DNA from: Sutcliffiella deserti
Lineage (GTDB): Bacteria > Bacillota > Bacilli > Bacillales > Bacillaceae_I
Assembly: GCF_020037475.1 (NCBI RefSeq)
Contig: NZ_JAIQDB010000014.1
Coordinates: 1,304-56,097, forward strand
Reading direction: 5' to 3'
DNA: 54,794 nt
The notes below the pieces were generated by a model that was not told the DNA's origin, searched no databases, and worked only from the letters and a program-made list of their open reading frames with translations. The translations under genes were made by a program, and so were the position numbers. Positions 45,639 through 54,794 of the stretch are shown piece after piece. Positions within the stretch are counted from its first letter, which is position 1; every line of letters begins with the position of its first letter.

Positions 45639-46042
45639 AGTGTCATTCCTCTAAGAACAAAGCATATCTTCTTTATTCCATAATTTAATTAAAATGAGTG
45701 TATGTAAGTCTAAACACTAGTATAACGTAAAAGATAAGTCAATCCTACCATTTGAGTTGCAGTTACTAAAATATTCTACATTTAAGAAAGAAATCCTTTA
45801 TTTTGTTTCATATTTTATGGACTTATAGGAACAATCCTTAAGAAAAGAGCCTTAAAGAAAAAGAGTGATTAATATCTATCGCTCATTTTTTTTGTTATTC
45901 TATATATAGGGAATATTGCAAATAATAATTATTTCCTAAAAAAGGGATTCTAGTCTCGGTGAGAGAATATATAGAAGGTTGTACTTTTATACTACTTCGG
46001 TATAGGAAGTAAGGCTTAGACCATATAGGGGGTACTTTATTA
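45639..46042. other. Intergenic region between MpsC-family and MoxR genes
   Basis: Divergent promoters must lie here. A repeat family A fragment sits at 45831-45853 on minus, and a weak hairpin GAGTGA/TCGCTC followed by eight T's is at about 45862-45890. No gene seen. Confidence 0.5.
45831..45853 (-). repeat. Dispersed repeat family A, fragment
   Basis: Reverse complement GGCTCTTTTCTTAAGGATTG matches the left end of the family A copies at 249, 21370 and 41813. Confidence 0.5.
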
Positions 46043-46996
46043 ATGGAAACTTCACAAATACAGGTTAAAAGGATTTTAGATAATATAGGAAACGTAATGA
46101 TTGGAAAGAATCATGTAGCAGAACTGAGCATTGTCGCACTCCTTGCTGGAGGACATGTACTTCTTGAGGATGTTCCGGGTGTAGGAAAGACGCTGATGGT
46201 AAGATCGCTTGCCAAATCGGTTGGAGCAGAATTTAAGCGAATTCAGTTTACGCCTGATCTTCTTCCTTCAGATGTAACAGGCAGCTCCATCTATAACCCA
46301 AAAGAACTGCGATTCGAATTTCGCCCTGGTCCAATTATGGGTAACATCGTTTTAGCTGATGAAATTAATCGTACCTCTCCTAAGACCCAAGCATCTTTAC
46401 TTGAGGGAATGGAAGAAGCAAGTGTGACGGTGGATGGAAATACTCTTTCCTTAGGAAGTCCGTTTTTTGTTATGGCTACTCAAAATCCTATCGAATATGA
46501 GGGGACATATCCATTACCAGAAGCCCAGTTAGATCGTTTTCTATTTAAAATGAATATGGGTTATCCTTCTCCAGATGAGGAAGTGCAAATATTACATTCT
46601 ACCGAGAAACGGCAGCCAATTAATGAGCTTCAGTCTGTAATTACACTAGAAGAGCTTCAAGAGATGCAAAAACAGGTAAAAGAGGTTCATGTTGATCAAA
46701 CAGTTAAAGAATATATTGTTGACATGGTCAATCGGACACGTACACATCAATCCGTTTATTTAGGTGCAAGTCCACGTGGATCTGTAGCTCTTATGAAAGC
46801 TGGCCAAGCATACGCATTTATTCATGGCAGAGATTATGTAGTGCCAGATGATATAAAGTATTTAGCACCATATGTATTGCCACACAGAATCATCTTGAAG
46901 TCTGAAGCGAAATTTGAAGGCATGACAGCAGAACAAGTGGTGCGAAAGGTAATTGACCGAACGCCTATCCCTGTTCAAAGGTCGATGAGCCGATAA
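46043..46996 (+). CDS. MoxR family AAA+ ATPase
   Basis: A 317-residue MoxR ATPase. The Walker A GVPGVGKT-type segment DVPGVGKTLMV (about 47-54), Walker B IVLADEINRTSPKTQASLLEGM, sensor FFVMATQNPIEYEGTYPLPEAQLDRFLF and the C-terminal GASPRGSVALMKAGQAYAF are all present. MoxR proteins act as chaperone-like ATPases with vWA/DUF58 partners, here the next gene, whose start overlaps its stop by one base. Equivalent to B. subtilis yeaC, in the same relative position before guaA. Confidence 0.94.
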   Translation: METSQIQVKRILDNIGNVMIGKNHVAELSIVALLAGGHVLLEDVPGVGKTLMVRSLAKSVGAEFKRIQFTPDLLPSDVTGSSIYNPKELRFEFRPGPIMGNIVLADEINRTSPKTQASLLEGMEEASVTVDGNTLSLGSPFFVMATQNPIEYEGTYPLPEAQLDRFLFKMNMGYPSPDEEVQILHSTEKRQPINELQSVITLEELQEMQKQVKEVHVDQTVKEYIVDMVNRTRTHQSVYLGASPRGSVALMKAGQAYAFIHGRDYVVPDDIKYLAPYVLPHRIILKSEAKFEGMTAEQVVRKVIDRTPIPVQRSMSR

Positions 46997-48207
46997 TGAA
47001 AGCATTTTTTCATAGAGTTAAAAAGCTATCAAAGTTAGTGTCCTTTATTTTGCTTGTGGTGATCACATTTGTTTATGCAATGTTTCAAGGTGGATTCGTC
47101 AGCTGGTTTTTATTTTTCAGCTTCTTGCCCTTTGCTCTCTTCTCATTACTCATTTTGCTTTATCCATTAACCGACTTTAAAGTAGTGAGAACGTTAAACC
47201 AAGAAAAATACAAAGCAGGGGATAGACTGATAGGAACAATCACTTTAAAAAGAACCATCCCTTTTCCGTTACCCTATCTATTAGTAGAAGAAGTGCTGCC
47301 TAGCAATCTCTTATTCTCTCAACAAACTAAGAGTGCCAAGAGGATTCTGTTTCCCTGGTTCACCAATAAGATTACCTATCAATATGCATTAGATCGAATA
47401 CCTCGTGGAGAACACTCCTTACAGGCGATTCGCTTTAAAACGGGTGATTTTCTCGGGTTAATGGAAAAAGAAAGAATGGTGGAACTTCATGATAAGTTCC
47501 TGGTTTACCCAGACTATGAAGAAATAACCTACAAGCAGCATGAAAATAAATTTGATCAAGGTTCAACTTCCTCGAATATGAGGATGGTAAGAGACACTTC
47601 CATGACGGTTGGGGTGAGGGAATATCAACCTGGCGACAGGTTCTCCTGGATTGACTGGAAAGCAACGGCAAGAAGAAATGACATTATGACAAAGGAATTT
47701 GAACAGCAGCAAAGTCACGATGTGGTTTTGTTTGTAGACCGGTCGCAATCCACCTCTTTTGAAAGTGCTGTTAGCTATACCGCCACTTTAACAAAAGCAG
47801 TACTGAAATACGGCTCTCAAATTGGTCTTGTCTCCATTGGAGAGGACCGGTCTATTTTTCCTTTGCGAAGCGGGGAAGAGCAGTTCTCCCAAATCTATTA
47901 TCATTTGGCAAAAATTCAACCGGACAGTAAGTTGAGCTTTGCGAAGGTACTAGAAATGGAGATAGGGAAATTCCAACCGACAGTTACCTTTCTTTTTCTG
48001 ACAGGGAAGCTGGGGAAGGAAACGGTGGAGAGTCTTGAGAAATTATCGCAGCGCCACATTCACCTTCAAGTGATGTTAACGAAAGATGAAGGCGCAAGAG
48101 TAACGAAAGAAGAGAATATCTATATCGAGCTTTTAAAGAGAAGAAACATTATCGTAAAGGTTATTTATGCAGGTCGCGCAACCGAGACAATAAGTGAGGT
48201 GAGTTAA
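46996..48207 (+). CDS. DUF58 domain-containing protein
   Basis: A 403-residue protein with two N-terminal membrane helices (about 10-32 and 36-58). The DUF58 signature is VREYQPGDRFSWIDWKATARRNDIMTKEFEQQ (about 205-235), followed by a von Willebrand A-like stretch DVVLFVDRSQSTSFESAVSYTA, with a partial MIDAS DxSxS. It is the expected partner of the MoxR ATPase and of the transglutaminase that begins two bases after it. Corresponds to B. subtilis yeaD. Process unknown. Confidence 0.92.
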   Translation: MKAFFHRVKKLSKLVSFILLVVITFVYAMFQGGFVSWFLFFSFLPFALFSLLILLYPLTDFKVVRTLNQEKYKAGDRLIGTITLKRTIPFPLPYLLVEEVLPSNLLFSQQTKSAKRILFPWFTNKITYQYALDRIPRGEHSLQAIRFKTGDFLGLMEKERMVELHDKFLVYPDYEEITYKQHENKFDQGSTSSNMRMVRDTSMTVGVREYQPGDRFSWIDWKATARRNDIMTKEFEQQQSHDVVLFVDRSQSTSFESAVSYTATLTKAVLKYGSQIGLVSIGEDRSIFPLRSGEEQFSQIYYHLAKIQPDSKLSFAKVLEMEIGKFQPTVTFLFLTGKLGKETVESLEKLSQRHIHLQVMLTKDEGARVTKEENIYIELLKRRNIIVKVIYAGRATETISEVS

Positions 48208-48209
48208 AG

Positions 48210-50417
48210 ATGGGAGTATCCAATCCATACCAACGTAATATCTATGCACTGCTTATGCACATTTTTGGTTTTGTTCTTCTATTAGAATGGGTGCTGCCGC
48301 TCGAACAGGTGACAGACACTTCCAATCTTTACGTATTTATCGTATTTCTCACCGTAACCTTTGTATTGTCTTTTTTGCAAATAATTCCTTTATTGAGTTC
48401 TGTCGTGCAATTAGGGTTTATGATGTATTTCCTTCATGTACTATATATGCCAGGCGTTTTCTTAGGAAAAGAATGGTTCGCCTTTTTATGGCAGGACTTG
48501 CAGTACAATTTTGATATGATTTGGGCTTCTGATTGGCCAGCAATGACCGGGCTATTTCGTAGTATCCTCCTATTTATTCTATTATGGCTTATAAGTTATT
48601 TAGTCATCTATTGGATTCTTTATCGGAAAAAAATGCTACTATTCGTTGTTTTCACGGTTACATATGTGGCAATACTCGATACCTTTACTACGTATCAAGG
48701 GAATACAGCAATCGTTCGATTAATGGTGGTGGGCTTGCTGATCGTAGGATTTGTGCATTTGGAACGGTTGAAGGAAAGGGAGGGAGTCTTCCGTTCTGGA
48801 AAAATGATGCTGGCGTGGGGAATTCCACTTACCGTTTTCGTGCTATTGTCGGCCACAGTTGGGTATCTATCACCTAAAGCTGCCCCAATATGGCCAGATC
48901 CAGTACCTTTTCTGACATCCTATGGAGATGGTGCTGGAGAAGGAGTAGGAGGAGTAAAGAAAATAGGGTATGGAGAAAATGACTCAAGATTAGGCGGTCC
49001 ATTTGTACCTGATGATTCTGTGGTCTTCCAAGCAGAAGTGAACCGAAGACATTATTGGCGCGTAGAAACTAAGGACATCTATACAGGAAAAGGGTGGGAC
49101 GCTACAGAAGCGGATCCTGTTCCGTTAGATGGGAATAGCAACAATGTTGTTTCTTGGCTGAGTGATACGGTGGATACAGAGCCATTGACTGCTAGTATAA
49201 CAATGGAACTGGAATACCCTCATCTGAATTATCCACTTGGATTTACTAGTGTGGAAGCAGAAGAGACGATCTTTGAAATAAATCCAATCACAGAGAAAAT
49301 TAACACCCTGGATTTAGATGAAGATCCTGTAAGATTAGAAGAATACGAGGTGAGCTATGAATTTCCTCGTTATTATATTGAATCATTAAAAAGTGCCGAA
49401 TCTGGTACAGGGTTAGAAAGCGTTGAAGAGTTTCTTGATCGCTACACCCAATTACCTGACTCACTGCCTGAACGGGTCCGAGATCTTGCGGAGGATATCA
49501 CAAGCTCCTACTCTAATAGGCACGATAAAGTGACGGCTGTAGAGCGTTACTTCCGCCTTAATGACTTTTCGTATGAAACAACAGATGTTGCAGTCCCAAC
49601 AGGACGAGAAGACTATGTTGACCAATTTTTATTTGAAACAATGAAAGGTTATTGCGATAACTTTTCCACCTCTATGGTTGCCTTACTCCGAGCTGTCGAT
49701 ATTCCGGCAAGATGGGTTAAAGGCTATACATCAGGGGATTACGTTGATATGAATGATGAGAATCAGAGTGTATATCAAATTACGAACAATAATGCCCACT
49801 CGTGGGTAGAGGTGTATTATCCTGAGGTGGGCTGGGTTACATATGAACCTACGAGCGGGTTTAGTAATCCATATAGTTTTGTTTACGAAGCAACCGAAGG
49901 CAACACAGGTGAAGACGAGGAAGATCAAATTCCAGAACCTGCGGAAACTCCTGATACGCAAGATCCATTAACACCTGAACAAGGGCAGGAGGATATTGAT
50001 GAAGGAGGAAGCTCCTCGAATGGTCAGGATAATACCTTTGACTTACAACTTTCCTGGAAACCTGTGTTGATGACATTAGGCAGCATAACCGCCCTAATTT
50101 TTCTGCTTTTCTTCACAAGAAAAAAGTGGAAGCCTTATCTATATATAGCACGTTATCGAGGTAAGAGGGATGATTCGACCTTCCCTAAAGCATATACCGC
50201 CCTGTTAAAGCAGCTACACTCTATTGGCTTGGTTCGCGAGGACGGTCAAACGTTAAGAGAATATGCTAAATATATTGATGGTTTTTACAGGGGCAGTGAG
50301 ATGCAAACCTTAACCTCTCGCTATGAAAAAGTAATCTATCGTGGAGACTCGTCCAAAGCAGAATGGGAGCAATCGGTGGAATTATGGGAAAATTTAATTA
50401 AAAAAGCAACATCTTGA
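48210..50417 (+). CDS. Membrane transglutaminase-like protein
   Basis: A 735-residue protein with about six N-terminal helices (to about residue 215), a large extracellular region with a transglutaminase core (about 470-550), one further helix (about 615-640), and a cytoplasmic tail. The catalytic Cys482 is in MKGYCDNFSTSMVALLRAVDIPARWVKGY and His530 in NNAHSWVEVYYPEVGWVTYEPTSGF; the third catalytic position has Glu (EPTSGF) where Asp is usual. The C-terminal YTALLKQLHSIGLVREDGQTLREYAKYI is the DUF4129-like tail. Corresponds to yebA. The three-gene unit MoxR-DUF58-TGc is conserved in many bacteria. Confidence 0.92.
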   Translation: MGVSNPYQRNIYALLMHIFGFVLLLEWVLPLEQVTDTSNLYVFIVFLTVTFVLSFLQIIPLLSSVVQLGFMMYFLHVLYMPGVFLGKEWFAFLWQDLQYNFDMIWASDWPAMTGLFRSILLFILLWLISYLVIYWILYRKKMLLFVVFTVTYVAILDTFTTYQGNTAIVRLMVVGLLIVGFVHLERLKEREGVFRSGKMMLAWGIPLTVFVLLSATVGYLSPKAAPIWPDPVPFLTSYGDGAGEGVGGVKKIGYGENDSRLGGPFVPDDSVVFQAEVNRRHYWRVETKDIYTGKGWDATEADPVPLDGNSNNVVSWLSDTVDTEPLTASITMELEYPHLNYPLGFTSVEAEETIFEINPITEKINTLDLDEDPVRLEEYEVSYEFPRYYIESLKSAESGTGLESVEEFLDRYTQLPDSLPERVRDLAEDITSSYSNRHDKVTAVERYFRLNDFSYETTDVAVPTGREDYVDQFLFETMKGYCDNFSTSMVALLRAVDIPARWVKGYTSGDYVDMNDENQSVYQITNNNAHSWVEVYYPEVGWVTYEPTSGFSNPYSFVYEATEGNTGEDEEDQIPEPAETPDTQDPLTPEQGQEDIDEGGSSSNGQDNTFDLQLSWKPVLMTLGSITALIFLLFFTRKKWKPYLYIARYRGKRDDSTFPKAYTALLKQLHSIGLVREDGQTLREYAKYIDGFYRGSEMQTLTSRYEKVIYRGDSSKAEWEQSVELWENLIKKATS

Positions 50418-50474
50418 CCTGCTATACACTCATTGATAGAATAAGAACAAATTTATAAATTTAATAGCAATTGG

Positions 50475-50543
50475 CTTCATATATCCTCGATAATATGGTT
50501 CGAGAGTCTCTACCGGGTTGCCGTTAACTACCCGACTATGAAG
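50475..50543 (+). promoter_or_regulatory. Guanine riboswitch upstream of guaA
   Basis: The purine aptamer has P1 CTTCATA/TATGAAG, the conserved ATATGG core, TCTACC before P3, loops able to kiss, and CCCGACTATG at J3/1. The C in GACTATG (position 74 in xpt numbering) makes it guanine type. A transcription terminator follows. Confidence 0.92.
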
Positions 50544-50563
50544 GTAGTTTTTTCTAGTAGACT

Positions 50564-50611
50564 AGAATTCTGCCTTCTTATGTATTTGGGAAGAGGAATT
50601 CTGGTTTTTTT
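50564..50611 (+). terminator. Riboswitch-controlled terminator of guaA
   Basis: AGAATTC and GAATTCT enclose an inner CTTC/GAAG pair, with a run of seven T's. It can end transcription when the aptamer binds guanine. Confidence 0.8.
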
Positions 50612-50709
50612 GTTTTTTAGTCGGAGAAAATAGGATTATGATCCTTTTCAAGGTAAAGATAAACAATATCTTGGTGTGGGCATTATTAAATTACATGAGG
50701 TGAATTAGT

Positions 50710-52263
50710 GTGGAAGGTATTCATTTAGAAGGTGTGCAAGAAATGGTCGTTGTCTTAGATTTCGGCAGTCAATATAATCAGTTAATTACACGTCGTATAC
50801 GTGAGTTTGGGGTTTACAGTGAGCTTCATCCCCATACAATTACAGCAGAAGAAATCCGAAAAATGAATCCTAAAGGAATTATCTTTTCTGGCGGACCTAA
50901 CAGCGTGTACGGTGAAGGTTCTTTAAGCTGTGACGAGAAAATATTTGACTTAGGTATTCCTGTATTAGGCATATGCTACGGAATGCAGCTTATGACTAAG
51001 CACTTTGGCGGGGTTGTGGAAAAAGCAAGTCATCGTGAATACGGTAAAGCTCTTGCTACCGTAACGAACCAATCCTCTCTTTATCGTGAACTGCCTGAGC
51101 AGCAAATAGTATGGATGAGTCATGGTGACTTAGTGGTTGGAGCCCCTGAAGGCTTTGTAACAGACCTAACAAGCCCTTCTTGTCCAATTGCGGGTATTAG
51201 TGATGAAGAAAGAAAGCTGTATGGTGTTCAATTTCATCCAGAGGTTCGTCACTCAGTTTATGGAAATGACCTAATTAAAAACTTTGTCTACCATATATGC
51301 GGATGTACCGACAGCTGGACAATGGAGAATTTTATTGAAATTGAAATGCAAAAAATCCGTGACACTGTTGGTGATAAGAATGTTCTTTGTGCATTAAGTG
51401 GAGGAGTGGACTCTTCTGTAGTAGCGGTGTTAATCCACAAAGCAATTGGCGATCAGCTCACATGTATATTCGTCGACCATGGCCTATTGAGAAAAGATGA
51501 AGCTGATAGTGTTATGAAAACATTCAGTGATGGCTTTAATATGAATGTCATCAAAGTCGATGCAAAGGACCGTTTCCTTAACAAGTTAAAAGGAGTTTCT
51601 GATCCTGAGCAAAAACGTAAGATTATTGGGAACGAGTTTATTTATGTTTTTGACGATGAAGCCACCAAATTGAAGGGGATCGATTACTTAGCACAAGGAA
51701 CCCTTTACACAGACATCATTGAAAGTGGCACTGCAACTGCCCAAACAATTAAATCTCATCACAATGTTGGCGGTTTGCCAGAAGACATGCAATTTCAGTT
51801 AATTGAACCGCTCAGCACTTTATTTAAAGATGAAGTACGTGTATTAGGCTCAGAATTAGGAATTCCTGATGAAATCGTCTGGCGTCAACCATTCCCAGGT
51901 CCAGGCCTCGGAATACGTGTATTAGGTGAAATATCCAATCAGAAGTTAGAGATTGTCCGTGAATCAGACCATATTCTTCGTGAAGAAATTAAAAAAGCGG
52001 GACTAGATCGGGATATTTGGCAATACTTCACGGTTTTGCCTGACATTCGCAGTGTAGGTGTAATGGGAGATCAACGAACATACGATTATACAATCGGTAT
52101 CCGTGCGGTAACTTCCATTGATGGGATGACCTCTGATTGGGCGAGAATTCCATGGGATGTTCTTGAAACGATCTCCACACGAATTGTAAATGAAGTAGAC
52201 CATATTAACCGAGTGGTGTATGACATTACAAGCAAACCACCTGCAACGATTGAGTGGGAGTAA
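50710..52263 (+). CDS. guaA: GMP synthase (glutamine-hydrolyzing)
   Basis: A 517-residue enzyme converting XMP to GMP with glutamine and ATP. The class I glutaminase half has [21 protein letters not shown], catalytic Cys in GICYGMQL and His/Glu in FHPEV. The ATP-pyrophosphatase half has the P-loop [11 protein letters not shown] (about 230-240), and the C-terminus is the GMP synthase dimerisation domain ending PPATIEWE. The start is GTG 50710 behind GAGGTGAA. It is regulated by the guanine riboswitch and is followed by a terminator. Confidence 0.97.
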   Translation: MEGIHLEGVQEMVVVLDFGSQYNQLITRRIREFGVYSELHPHTITAEEIRKMNPKGIIFSGGPNSVYGEGSLSCDEKIFDLGIPVLGICYGMQLMTKHFGGVVEKASHREYGKALATVTNQSSLYRELPEQQIVWMSHGDLVVGAPEGFVTDLTSPSCPIAGISDEERKLYGVQFHPEVRHSVYGNDLIKNFVYHICGCTDSWTMENFIEIEMQKIRDTVGDKNVLCALSGGVDSSVVAVLIHKAIGDQLTCIFVDHGLLRKDEADSVMKTFSDGFNMNVIKVDAKDRFLNKLKGVSDPEQKRKIIGNEFIYVFDDEATKLKGIDYLAQGTLYTDIIESGTATAQTIKSHHNVGGLPEDMQFQLIEPLSTLFKDEVRVLGSELGIPDEIVWRQPFPGPGLGIRVLGEISNQKLEIVRESDHILREEIKKAGLDRDIWQYFTVLPDIRSVGVMGDQRTYDYTIGIRAVTSIDGMTSDWARIPWDVLETISTRIVNEVDHINRVVYDITSKPPATIEWE

Positions 52264-52322
52264 TAGCCCCCTTTTACACGATGGCGCAAAATTAGCTTAA
52301 TACGAATAATTACCTCTGTAAT

Positions 52323-52354
52323 AGCCGGCTGGAGAATCCCAGCTGGCTTTTGTT
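52323..52354 (+). terminator. Terminator of guaA
   Basis: AGCCGGCTGG and CCAGCTGGCT form a stem (one G-U) around a short loop, followed by TTTTGTT. Confidence 0.8.
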
Positions 52355-52466
52355 GTATAAAAACCGAACGAATATATACTTATAATAAAAAATGTTCGTT
52401 TTTATATTGACGAATGCTGTAGAATTTAGTAGAATAAAATAGAAATAATCATAATTTAATAGTTTT

Positions 52467-52540
52467 ACTCTCGTATAAATTTGGGAATATGGCCCAAAAG
52501 TTTCTACCAGGCTACCGTAAAAGGCTTGACTACGAGGAGT
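52467..52540 (+). promoter_or_regulatory. Guanine riboswitch upstream of pbuG
   Basis: P1 is ACTC-TCGTA/TACGAGGAGT, with the conserved AATATGG core, TTTCTACC before P3 and CTTGACTACGAG at J3/1. The C of GACTACG marks it as guanine type. The 3' P1 strand can also pair with TCCTCGTA at 52590-52597, an alternative fold. Confidence 0.92.
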
Positions 52541-52602
52541 AGGGATAAGGTATTGATTTGTCTAACCGTAGATCCGCTTACCTATTCCATCCTCGTATGT
52601 TC

Positions 52603-52637
52603 ACGTCTCTGGTAAATCAGGGGCGTTTTTCTTTTTT
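52603..52637 (+). terminator. Riboswitch-controlled terminator of pbuG
   Basis: ACGTCTCTG and CAGGGGCGT form a 9-bp stem including two G-U pairs, then a T-rich tail. Confidence 0.8.
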
Positions 52638-52725
52638 AGGAACTCTACTTGCGTAGAAGCGACAATCAATACGAAAATAGCTTTTCTTTTTACCGAAAAT
52701 AATAAACAACGCGAGGAGAATCCTA

Positions 52726-54051
52726 ATGAAGAAGTATTTTGAATTTGATAAACACGGAACAAGTTATAAAACAGAATCGATTGCCGGACTGACTACCTTC
52801 CTGGCAATGGCTTACATCCTAATCGTCAACCCTTTGATGTTGTCACTAGCAAGTGTCGGAGATTATCCAGATGCACTTAGGATGGACCAGGGGGCAATCT
52901 TTACCGCCACCGCACTTGCAGCAGCAGTTGGTTGTTTAATTATGGGTCTTTACGCAAAATACCCAATCGCACTTGCACCGGGAATGGGACTAAACGCATT
53001 CTTCGCCTACACAGTTGTTCTCACAATGGGAATTCCATGGCAAACAGCACTAGCAGGCGTTTTAGTTTCAGGATTGATCTTCATTGTCTTAACGCTTTTT
53101 GGAATTCGCGAGAAAATCATTAATGCCATTCCTACAGAGTTGAAATATGCAGTAGGAGCAGGTATTGGACTGTTCATCACATTTATCGGCTTTCAAAATG
53201 CCGGCATCATCGTTGGAGATGACGCAGTACTAGTTGGCCTTGGTGACTTAACAAATGGAAATACTTTGTTAGCGGTCTTTGGTCTTATAATTACAGTTAT
53301 TCTTATGGTAAGAGGCTTTAAAGGTGGAATCTTTTTCGGTATCGTTATCACTGCAATCGTCGGTATGGTATTTGGATTAATCGACAGACCAGAAGCAATC
53401 GTTGGAGCTATTCAACCTCTTGAGCCTACCTTTGGTGCAGCATTTGCTCATCTTGGTGACATCTTTACCATTGAAATGCTCGTTGTTATTCTGACTTTCT
53501 TATTTGTAGACTTCTTTGATACAGCTGGTACGCTAGTGGCTGTTGCCAACCAAGCTGGCCTTATGAAAGAAGACAAACTACCAAGAGCAAACAAAGCGTT
53601 ATTAGCTGACTCTGCAGCAACAGTTTCCGGGGCGATACTTGGAACATCCACTACCACTTCCTATATTGAGTCATCAGCCGGCGTCGCGGCAGGAGGAAGA
53701 ACCGGATTTACATCGATCATCACTGCGATCTTATTCTTGTTATCGTTATGGTTCTTCCCATTATTATCTGTCATCACAGAGCCGGTTACAGCACCTGCAC
53801 TAATTATCGTAGGTGTGCTCATGGTATCAACGCTAGGAAAAATTGCGTGGGATAAATTTGAAATAGCGGTACCAGCTTTCTTAACTATTATTGCTATGCC
53901 TTTAACCTATAGCATTGCCACAGGTATTGCGGTTGGCTTTATTTTCTACCCGATTACGATGATCATGAAAGGTAGAGCTAAGGAAATTCATCCGGTAATG
54001 TACGGACTACTAATCATCTTTGTTCTCTACTTCATCTTTTTAGTGGAATAG
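52726..54051 (+). CDS. pbuG: Hypoxanthine/guanine permease PbuG
   Basis: A 441-residue AzgA-type member of the NAT/NCS2 superfamily with about 12 helices. Signatures are GLTTFLAMAYILIVNPLMLS near the N-terminus, APGMGLNAFFAY, FVDFFDTAGTLVAV and GTSTTTSYIESSAGVAAGGRTGFT. It imports hypoxanthine and guanine. Its own guanine riboswitch upstream and the neighbouring guaA both fit purine salvage. GCGAGGAG precedes the ATG. Confidence 0.95.
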   Translation: MKKYFEFDKHGTSYKTESIAGLTTFLAMAYILIVNPLMLSLASVGDYPDALRMDQGAIFTATALAAAVGCLIMGLYAKYPIALAPGMGLNAFFAYTVVLTMGIPWQTALAGVLVSGLIFIVLTLFGIREKIINAIPTELKYAVGAGIGLFITFIGFQNAGIIVGDDAVLVGLGDLTNGNTLLAVFGLIITVILMVRGFKGGIFFGIVITAIVGMVFGLIDRPEAIVGAIQPLEPTFGAAFAHLGDIFTIEMLVVILTFLFVDFFDTAGTLVAVANQAGLMKEDKLPRANKALLADSAATVSGAILGTSTTTSYIESSAGVAAGGRTGFTSIITAILFLLSLWFFPLLSVITEPVTAPALIIVGVLMVSTLGKIAWDKFEIAVPAFLTIIAMPLTYSIATGIAVGFIFYPITMIMKGRAKEIHPVMYGLLIIFVLYFIFLVE

Positions 54052-54580
54052 TTTCTTCTATATAGAAAGTAAATTACAATCTATAAAAAACACACGACAT
54101 TCTAAATTGAATCGTCGTGTGTTTTTTATTATGGTGCTTTTTTGGTTTACATCAATCTTATTTACTACAGATGCTTATGGCAGATCTTCCAAAGATGAAT
54201 GTGACAGAGAGATAAGATCTGGATTGTAACAACTTTTGCTGCAGCTACATAGTATGCGAAAGTAGCCCATAGTTAAAAAGTAATGACGGTTGGTTTCTTA
54301 GTTTAGTCTGTATATTATATAGAAGGAGAACGTGTTGGTCTTTATTTCGACAGGTTGTTAATAGGTGTTCGCGATTTGCTCCTAGGATAAAAATACCAAA
54401 TGTTTGTTTAAATAAAACGGGCTTATGATGTTTATCAGGAAATAGACAGGGAACAAGAGAAATATAAGGTTACAAATAAACTAAGCTAATACCGACATAT
54501 AGATTTATGCTAATGTGATTTTGGAAGTTAGCTAGTAATCTATTAGTGTGGAATTATAAATTATGATCAAAAAAGTTATT
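54052..54580. other. Gap between pbuG and the rRNA promoters
   Basis: After the pbuG terminator there is an inverted repeat CAGATCTT/AAGATCTG (about 54181-54222) and an AAGGAG followed by a 9-codon frame near 54322 that is too short to support. No gene is recognised. Confidence 0.5.
54089..54127 (+). terminator. Terminator of pbuG
   Basis: ACACACGAC and GTCGTGTGT form a perfect 9-bp stem with a 14-base loop and a run of T's. Confidence 0.85.
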
Positions 54581-54592
54581 TCAGAAAAACAG

Positions 54593-54622
54593 TTGACTTT
54601 GCTAACAGGTAGATGGTATATT
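54593..54622 (+). promoter_or_regulatory. rRNA operon promoter P1
   Basis: TTGACT (54593-54598), 18-base spacer, TATATT (54617-54622). Confidence 0.7.
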
Positions 54623-54694
54623 ATTATTCGTTGCCGCAAAAACAAGAAAAACTATTTCGGAATGTTGAGGCGATAAAAGAAAAACAAAAAGTTG

Positions 54695-54723
54695 TTGACG
54701 ACAAAACGTTAACATGGTATAGT
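54695..54723 (+). promoter_or_regulatory. rRNA operon promoter P2
   Basis: TTGACG (54695-54700), 17-base spacer, TATAGT (54718-54723). This tandem arrangement is typical of Bacillus rrn promoters. Confidence 0.82.
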
Positions 54724-54729
54724 AATTAA

Positions 54730-54794
54730 GTCGCAAGTGAGCGACATAAACGCAAGTGAAAATGATCTTTGAAAACTAAACAAAACAACAGCGT
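54730..54794 (+). promoter_or_regulatory. rRNA operon leader (start of rrn)
   Basis: The leader contains TGATCTTTGAAAACTAAACA at about 54762-54781, the boxA/leader motif found just upstream of 16S in Bacillus. The window ends before the 16S gene itself. Confidence 0.82.

Noticed and set aside
54331..54360. Tiny leader peptide near AAGGAG before the rRNA promoters
   Set aside because: Nine codons and no downstream gene it could regulate.

Overview
The window looks like a low-GC Bacillaceae chromosome segment (Bacillus/Sutcliffiella-like; the genus is an inference). The evidence is gene order shared with the B. subtilis thiL-tsaEB-rimI-tsaD-ydiF-rex-tatAC-ydiK-ydiL-groESL block and the yeaC-yeaD-yebA-guaA-pbuG block, plus strong AGGAGG-type ribosome binding sites, frequent TTG/GTG starts, CIRCE, cre-like sites and purine riboswitches. 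The right edge stops inside the promoter/leader of an rRNA operon, just before 16S.

Layout. 1-2.3 kb: repeat-bearing non-coding DNA, then a DUF2268-type lipoprotein and a DUF3243 gene, both on minus. 2.4-6.1 kb: tight operon thiL-tsaE-tsaB-rimI-tsaD (thiamine kinase and the tRNA t6A machinery). 6.2-7.5 kb: a 53-bp tandem array of about 19 copies, followed at once by a cluster of about nine DnaA boxes. 7.7-9.6 kb: YtrA-like GntR repressor with an ABC transporter. 9.7-15 kb: small membrane protein, ABC-F protein YdiF, rex, tatA-tatC, ydiK, ydiL. 15-17 kb: CIRCE-groES-groEL. 17-22.5 kb: accessory zone with a palindromic dispersed repeat, two orphan genes, two gene relics, a collagen-like surface protein, manganese catalase and a DUF2642 protein. 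22.3-32.6 kb: a beta-glucoside locus (GH1 enzyme, solute-binding protein, two permeases, YesL-like protein, LacI regulator, a 1061-residue inverting phosphorylase-like enzyme) tied together by four copies of one LacI-type operator. 32.7-34.7 kb: SDR oxidoreductase and a cation/Ca exchanger. 35-40.1 kb: two-component system with an FtsX-type ABC transporter. 40.3-45.6 kb: DUF1540 peptide, an orphan Fur box, NERD-domain protein, a second dispersed-repeat zone with a GC-rich array, glutaminyl-tRNA synthetase, RsbT-like kinase and an MpsC-family protein. 46-54.8 kb: MoxR-DUF58-transglutaminase operon, guaA and pbuG each behind a guanine riboswitch, then rrn promoters.

The most unusual parts are the intergenic ones: the perfectly phased 53-bp array with 159-bp higher-order repeats beside a DnaA-box cluster; a nested-stem RNA between the solute-binding protein and permease genes; an orphan Fur-controlled promoter that may drive a small RNA; and dispersed repeat families with copies at both ends of the window. 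A GlnRS gene is also atypical for Bacillus, which normally makes Gln-tRNA with GatCAB. No complete mobile element, tRNA gene or CRISPR array was seen.
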